Assembly (NCBI RefSeq): GCF_026342835.1
Contig: NZ_JAPEMI010000004.1
Coordinates: 92,471 to 156,470 of the forward strand
Length of the DNA: 64,000 bases
Direction of reading: 5' to 3'
Source of the DNA: Streptomyces sp. NBC_00154
GTDB taxonomy: Bacteria; Actinomycetota; Actinomycetes; Streptomycetales; Streptomycetaceae
Shown here: positions 59,924 to 64,000 of the stretch, one piece after another
Layout of the letters: each line of letters begins with the position of its first letter
How positions within the stretch are numbered: position 1 is the stretch's first letter
The notes under the pieces: model-generated
What the model saw: only the letters and a program-made list of their open reading frames with translations
What the model was told of the DNA's origin: nothing
Databases searched by the model: none
Translations under genes and position numbers: made by a program

Positions 59924-62599
59924 TCACTGCGCCCATTCGATGCCTAGTTCGGCCAGGGTGGCGCGCTGCTCCACGGTGAGTTTGTCGCGGCGGGTCTTGG
60001 TGTTCGTGATCCACACGCCCAGCTTCACCATGACGGGGGCGGTCTCGCTTTCCACGACGATCTCTTCTGCGTGCCCGCGCGGAACCCGGTGGTGTCGTTC
60101 GCGGGCGATGTACTGGGCGAGGGCCTGTACGCCCCTCTGGAAGGCTGCTGACGCCTTCCCGGACATCTTCCCGCCGCCCTTGGCTGCCGGGGTCGGGGCG
60201 GGGCGCTGGGCTGGCTGAATGCCCAGCCCGGTGAGCCGTTCCTGCTGCTCGGTGGTCAGCTGTGCCCAGGAGTTGGCCTGTCGCTGGAGCCACCGCCCGA
60301 GGTCGTCGCCTTCGTAGGTGACGCCGGGTTGGATGTCGGGGAGGTTGCCGCCGGGTTCGGTATTGGCGAGGTCGGCGAGTACCCGGTAGTGGCGTTGCCA
60401 GTTGAGTGGCCAGGGGCAGTTCCAGTCTTCATCGATGGCGGCGAGTTGCGCCGCGCGGTGCTCGGCCCGCTCCGGATCCTTGCCGATGCCGCCCTTGCGG
60501 CGGAGGTTGGCGATCAACTGTCCGATCGGGATCAGGCTGTCGGTGCCTCCTTCGCCCCATAGGGTGTCTTGGCGGGGTGCGAGGTGTCCGTGGGCCCGGT
60601 GAAAACTGCGCAACGCCGCGAGTTTGGTTTCCCATGCTTCGTCTCCGGGTTCCCAGACCATCCCGGCCTCCGGTGCGTCGAGGAGGGTTTTGCGGTGGTC
60701 GTCGAGTTCGCCGGCGCGGTATGCGCGGCGTTGTTGGTGGACCCACCTGCCGAGCGGGAACGCTTTCGTGACGCCGACCTCGGTCTCTGTGTCGTAGGGG
60801 ACCGCGTGGAGCCCGGTGATGTGGTTTTCGGTGCGCCAGTGTCGGAGGGCTTGGTAGCCCTCGAGCCAGACGAGGGTTTCGGGTCGGTACACCCGCGTAC
60901 GCAGGAACGCGGCGATGGTGGCCGGGTCTCGTGGAGTGGAGAAGTGGAGCAGCGCGGACTCGAGCACGGCCCGCGTCCCGTTCTCCTGGTCGACGACCTC
61001 ACCCTCGCCTTCGCCCTCGGTTCCGATGATGCGCCCGTCGGCGTCGCGTACGAGGTGGTGGGGTTTGGCCCGTGGCTGCCGCGAGAGTGCTTGCGAGGCG
61101 AGTTGTTCGACGAGGTGTTCCGAGTGTGAGCGGAGTCCGTTTAGGACGGTTACGAGGGGGCGGTAGCTGGCGGAGGCGATCATGTCGTCGGGGTCCTCGC
61201 CGGGTTCCAGGAACACCGGCACGATGATCCGGGCGACCTTCGTGGTCCCGTCCGGGTTGGGCCGCAGTGCCCGGCCGATGTTCTGGACGATCTCCACTTG
61301 GGAGCCGCGGGTGTCGGCGAAGCAGATCGCTTCGACTCCGCGTGTGCCGACGATGTCGACGCCTTCACCGAGCACGCGGACGGACGCGAGGAATGCCCGG
61401 TGGACCCGGCGGTTGTTGGCGTTGATGCCGCCTGCGAACTGTCGTAGGACTTCGCGGCGTTCGCTGACGAGGTGGTCGCCGCAGAGCCAGTTTGCCCAGA
61501 CGCGGTCTGGGGGGACGTGGCGGTAGGGCTCCAGGTTGTAGAGCTTTGCGTGGATTGAGGATGGCGGTAGTGCTGTGGCGTCTTCGAGGAATGTGTCGGA
61601 TGCTTCGGTGGCGTAGAGCTCGGCCGCGGTTTCGGGGAGCTTCTCTGCGAAGGCGGCTGCCTCTTCCACTCGCTGGTGGAACGTCATGACCGTATGCAGG
61701 TTGCGTGCGGCGGCGTGCTCCAGCAACGCGGTCTGCAGCAGCGCGAGGCGCCGGCCCCGCAGCGCTTCTTCCGACAGCCCCAGCACCGGCTCGGGGTCGC
61801 GGATTTCGATCACATCGATCTCGAAGCCCGCCAAAATCCCCCGCTCGATGGCCTCCGACAGTCCGAGTTCGTAGATCCATTCGCCGTACGTTCCGGCCGG
61901 GTCGGACGTCATGGAGGCGATGTCCAGCTCCTGCCCGTCCTGGCCTCTCTGCGGCCGGGGTGCGGCGAGGATGCGCGGAGTCGCGGTCAGGTAGAGCCGG
62001 AAGTCCGCGGGGATTCGCTGGTTGTCGTGGATCGCGGCCCAGGGCCGGCCGAGGTCTCCGGCGGTTCCGTGTGCTTCGTCCACGACCGCGAGGTCGAACG
62101 GCTCCATGGTCTGCCCGTACAGCCGCTGGCCGCCCGCGAGAGCGGCTTCCAACGGCCCGCGCACCTTCCGCTGCCCCAACGGGGCGTCGATGTCCTCGCG
62201 GTCGACGAGGGAGGCGTAGGTGGCGAACACGATCACCGGCCCGGAACCCGCCCACAGCGCGAGCTGGATCGGGTTGGTGGTCGTCCGCACGCCGAGCTGC
62301 TCCAGGACGTCGTCCTTCTCCAGCGAGCACACGGCAACCATCGGGGAGCGGTGGCCGACCCGGCGCCACGCCTGCGCGGTCTGCACGAGGAGGTCCAACG
62401 TGGGGACCGTGACGAGGATCCGGCCGCCGGGGAAGTTGTCCAGCGCGGCCGAGGCGGCCGTGATCGTCTTCCCGGAGCCGGTCGCGGAGACGACCGTGCC
62501 ACGGAGCCCCTCAGCGGGCACAGATGATCTTGCAGGGAATCCCACCCATTTACGGATGCCTGAATTCGCTTCTACCTGGTGTTCTCGAAGCTGGATCAA
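59924..62599 (-). CDS. Telomere-proximal DEAH-type helicase with HA repeats
   Basis: An 891-residue superfamily 2 helicase. Motif I is VVSATGSGKTITAA, motif II VVDEAHGTA, motif III LTATPRIL, then motif V/VI FADTRGSQVEIVQNIGRALR. The C-terminal third carries helicase-associated repeats (LVWLEGYQALRHWRTENHIT; AALRSFHRAHGHLAPRQDTL; NWQRHYRVLADLAN). Similar large helicases sit at the very ends of Streptomyces linear replicons (TtrA type) and affect conjugal transfer; the exact role is not settled. TTG 62597-62599 is chosen: GGAG lies 7 bases upstream and it overlaps the preceding stop (TTGA). A C-terminal relic of a second copy lies at 51.3 kb. Confidence 0.85.
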   Translation of the reverse strand: MIQLREHQVEANSGIRKWVGFPARSSVPAEGLRGTVVSATGSGKTITAASAALDNFPGGRILVTVPTLDLLVQTAQAWRRVGHRSPMVAVCSLEKDDVLEQLGVRTTTNPIQLALWAGSGPVIVFATYASLVDREDIDAPLGQRKVRGPLEAALAGGQRLYGQTMEPFDLAVVDEAHGTAGDLGRPWAAIHDNQRIPADFRLYLTATPRILAAPRPQRGQDGQELDIASMTSDPAGTYGEWIYELGLSEAIERGILAGFEIDVIEIRDPEPVLGLSEEALRGRRLALLQTALLEHAAARNLHTVMTFHQRVEEAAAFAEKLPETAAELYATEASDTFLEDATALPPSSIHAKLYNLEPYRHVPPDRVWANWLCGDHLVSERREVLRQFAGGINANNRRVHRAFLASVRVLGEGVDIVGTRGVEAICFADTRGSQVEIVQNIGRALRPNPDGTTKVARIIVPVFLEPGEDPDDMIASASYRPLVTVLNGLRSHSEHLVEQLASQALSRQPRAKPHHLVRDADGRIIGTEGEGEGEVVDQENGTRAVLESALLHFSTPRDPATIAAFLRTRVYRPETLVWLEGYQALRHWRTENHITGLHAVPYDTETEVGVTKAFPLGRWVHQQRRAYRAGELDDHRKTLLDAPEAGMVWEPGDEAWETKLAALRSFHRAHGHLAPRQDTLWGEGGTDSLIPIGQLIANLRRKGGIGKDPERAEHRAAQLAAIDEDWNCPWPLNWQRHYRVLADLANTEPGGNLPDIQPGVTYEGDDLGRWLQRQANSWAQLTTEQQERLTGLGIQPAQRPAPTPAAKGGGKMSGKASAAFQRGVQALAQYIARERHHRVPRGHAEEIVVESETAPVMVKLGVWITNTKTRRDKLTVEQRATLAELGIEWAQ

Positions 62600-63153
62600 A
62601 ACAATTCTCCGGGTTCGGGAAGGACCTGCTCGACCGAGGTGATCCGGTATCCGCCCTGCCGGTAAGGGCCGTCTGGGCGTCCGTAGACGGTCCAGGGCCG
62701 GTGGGCGGCTTCGCTGAGGGAGGAGGCCATCAGATGCACGGTGAGGCACGGTTCGCCCAAGCAGCCGGCCCGCTGGGCAACGAGCCGGTAGACCCGATGG
62801 CGCAGCATCTCGGCCGGTGCCCCGCCATGTTGCTCCGCCGCGGCTATGTCAGCGGCCACACGCTGCATCCGCTGCTCCTCACGGCGGCCTACACGCGGAT
62901 CCTGCCCCGGTACATAGACAGGCATCTGCCGCTCCGTCATCACGTGGGCTACACGCTTCCATTCAAGGTGCTCCCACACGGCGATCGCCAGCTCACTCAG
63001 GCTGAGGAGCTCTGCCAGTCCTTCGCGTGCGCGTTCCTCGCGTTCCCGGGAGAGCCGCACATGCGTCCGCACCTGGCCGAGGGCGAGCCCGGTGGCCTTT
63101 CTCGTCACACCGAGCCGCGCAATTTCTTCCGGAAGATATTCGTAGAATGACAT
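62596..63153 (-). CDS. Hypothetical protein coupled to the telomeric helicase
   Basis: 185 residues from ATG 63153 (204 from ATG 63210). The sequence is mostly helical and charged: EEIARLGVTRKATGLALGQV, RLSREREERAREGLAELLSL, VYVPGQDPRVGRREEQRMQR, then a C-terminal YGRPDGPYRQGGYRITSVEQ. It has no membrane span and no named domain. Its stop overlaps the helicase TTG start by four bases, so the helicase is likely translated by coupling from this gene; the two should act together at or near the telomere. Confidence 0.65.
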   Translation of the reverse strand: MSFYEYLPEEIARLGVTRKATGLALGQVRTHVRLSREREERAREGLAELLSLSELAIAVWEHLEWKRVAHVMTERQMPVYVPGQDPRVGRREEQRMQRVAADIAAAEQHGGAPAEMLRHRVYRLVAQRAGCLGEPCLTVHLMASSLSEAAHRPWTVYGRPDGPYRQGGYRITSVEQVLPEPGELF

Positions 63154-63429
63154 GAGCCCCGTCCGCGCCCAGAGGGTATCCCTTGTTTCTACCAACTCTA
63201 CATGCTGCATCAAATCAATGATGCGTGGCACCGAAACCAGGACACGAACGAGCGACCCCTCGTAGCCAGTCGCACACCCGGCCCCCTTCCCGGCAGACGG
63301 GGGCCGGAAAGGGCACGGGGGTCTGGGGCGAAGCGGAGGGCCTCGGTCCCGTTGGTGTGGGTCACCCCTTAGGGTGCTGCCAGACCAGGGCTTCATCATG
63401 ACGCCTGGCGGTTCATCACAGGGGCATGC
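63154..63429. promoter_or_regulatory. Divergent intergenic region near the telomere
   Basis: It separates the leftward helicase operon from the rightward small membrane gene. An A/T-rich patch with GATGCTGCATC- and AATGATGC-type half sites at 63196-63226 may hold the helicase operon promoter. Confidence 0.4.
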
Positions 63430-63666
63430 ATGAGTAGGCAGACAGAACAACGGCGTCCTTGGATAGAGCGCACGCTCTTTGGCACCCCGTTCCGGGTGGC
63501 GGTCTACCTGACCGTTCTGACACTTGCCAGTCTGGTGAAACTCGTGTGGGCAGTACAGGACGACCACAGCTTCAAGGTTGTGGTGACCAGCTTCGTAATC
63601 CTGCTCAGCACAGCGGGCGCTGTGCTGTTCTGGCGTATCCACCGCAGAAGCCACCGGGCCCCCTAG
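63430..63666 (+). CDS. Small membrane protein, last gene before the telomere
   Basis: A 78-residue protein: a basic start (MSRQTEQRRPWIERTLFG), two hydrophobic spans (FRVAVYLTVLTLASLVKLVW; FKVVVTSFVILLSTAGAVLF) and a basic C-terminal tail (WRIHRRSHRAP). A family is not recognised. It is codon-typical and stands ~330 bases from the window end. Confidence 0.6.
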   Translation: MSRQTEQRRPWIERTLFGTPFRVAVYLTVLTLASLVKLVWAVQDDHSFKVVVTSFVILLSTAGAVLFWRIHRRSHRAP

Positions 63667-63841
63667 CCAGCCAGGCCCGCGCAGCGGGTCCAGGTCCTGA
63701 AGGCGAAGCCGGAAGGACTCAGGGTGGAGGAGCGCAGCGGACACACCCTCAGGTGAGATCTCACACCTCGCCTAACCGGCAACCCGTCCGCCCGCCCGCA
63801 ACGGGCCGGCCCCTACCCCCTGGAGCGCAGCGGAAGGGCAC
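63667..63841. other. Subtelomeric non-coding DNA
   Basis: No gene. The sequence is rich in short imperfect palindromes with AGCG/GCGAAG cores (for example around 63729 and 63822) that lead into the telomere. Confidence 0.55.
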
Positions 63842-64000
63842 GCCCGGCAAAGCCGGGCAGGGGTGAGCGAAGCGAACCCCAGACTCCGTGAAACGGAGTC
63901 AACTCTGGTGCGAAGCACCAGAGTCCACACCCCTGCGAAGCAGGGGTGCGCAACCACCGTGCGAAGCACGGTGGTTCGCTTGCACATCGCGCAGCGATGT
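63842..64000. repeat. Streptomyces-type telomere, array of palindromes
   Basis: Perfect stem-loops follow one another: 63842-63858 (7 bp, AAA loop), 63882-63900 (8 bp, GAA), 63902-63924 (10 bp, GAA), 63928-63948 (9 bp, GAA), 63952-63976 (11 bp, GAA) and 63984-64000 (7 bp, GCA). The reverse complement begins ACATCGCTGCGCGATGTGC, which from memory matches palindrome II of the archetypal Streptomyces telomere. In known telomeres ~18 further bases with palindrome I form the true 5' end; these are not in the window. Confidence 0.92.

Noticed and set aside
62596..63153. A fourth terminal protein, because the frame is also 185 codons
   Set aside because: No HTH, basic or C-terminal block of Tpg can be found; the equal length is coincidence.
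1..64000. tRNA or rRNA genes
   Set aside because: No conserved tRNA arm sequences or rRNA segments were recognised by eye; a covariance scan would be decisive.

Overview
The window reads as the right-hand end of a linear replicon (chromosome arm or linear plasmid) of a Streptomyces-like actinomycete. The DNA is GC-rich throughout, with GTG/TTG starts and purine-rich ribosome sites. The last ~160 bases are a chain of small perfect palindromes with GAA, AAA or GCA loops, ending in a GCA-looped hairpin, which is the architecture of Streptomyces telomeres. Two complete cassettes for the telomere-associated protein Tap and the terminal protein Tpg (16.5-19.4 kb and 35.1-37.9 kb) and a third, divergent tpg homologue (57.3-57.9 kb) support this reading. 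Left is the interior of the replicon and right is the terminus.

Layout. 0-8 kb is an insertion-sequence nest: an IS630-type transposon carrying an isocitrate lyase/PEP mutase-family gene, an IS630 transposase gene split by an IS110 element whose bridge RNA can be read, a third IS630 element with a small passenger gene inserted at the same TA, a 140-bp MITE-like element and an ISL3 remnant. 8-16 kb holds scattered accessory genes: gpsA, a 2H phosphoesterase, a recombinase-associated coiled-coil protein, a GNAT acetyltransferase, a P-loop NTPase, a dnaE fragment and an integrase-MFS fusion. 16.5-20.3 kb has tap1-tpg1 followed by a short orphan CRISPR array. 20.3-27.7 kb is bracketed by two identical inverted ISAs1 copies enclosing an IS3 remnant split by IS30, a secreted sedolisin and a truncated IS630. 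28.5-35 kb has two Ser/Thr kinases (one broken, with a DnaJ-like tail), a SLATT-type membrane protein, a membrane-anchored Mrr-type nuclease (frameshifted) and a RelE/Phd toxin-antitoxin pair, resembling a defence or stress island. It leads into tap2-tpg2.

38.4-43.6 kb is a complete urease operon (ureAB fusion, ureC, ureF, ureG, ureD; no ureE). 44-51 kb holds hypothetical proteins, an endonuclease VII-type nuclease, a single-strand-binding protein, a protein with four or five tandem helix-turn-helix modules, a DUF6233-like protein and a helicase C-terminal fragment. 52-57.2 kb is a Tn7/Tn5053-like transposition operon: a DDE transposase, an AAA+ ATPase, an unknown fourth gene, and upstream an unusual chimera that joins the transposase's DNA-binding domain to the ATPase domain. 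57.3-64 kb is the subtelomere: tpg3, a sigma factor with its CU044_5270-type partner, a large telomere-proximal helicase translationally coupled to an unknown protein, a small membrane protein and the telomere.

How it fits together. Tap, Tpg, the terminal helicase and possibly SSB and the endonuclease VII-type enzyme are the expected tools for finishing and capping linear ends. The IS elements, broken genes and gene-conversion-like identity between the two tap-tpg cassettes show strong turnover of the arm. Several genes carry single frameshifts or stops, so decay or residual sequencing errors must both be kept in mind.
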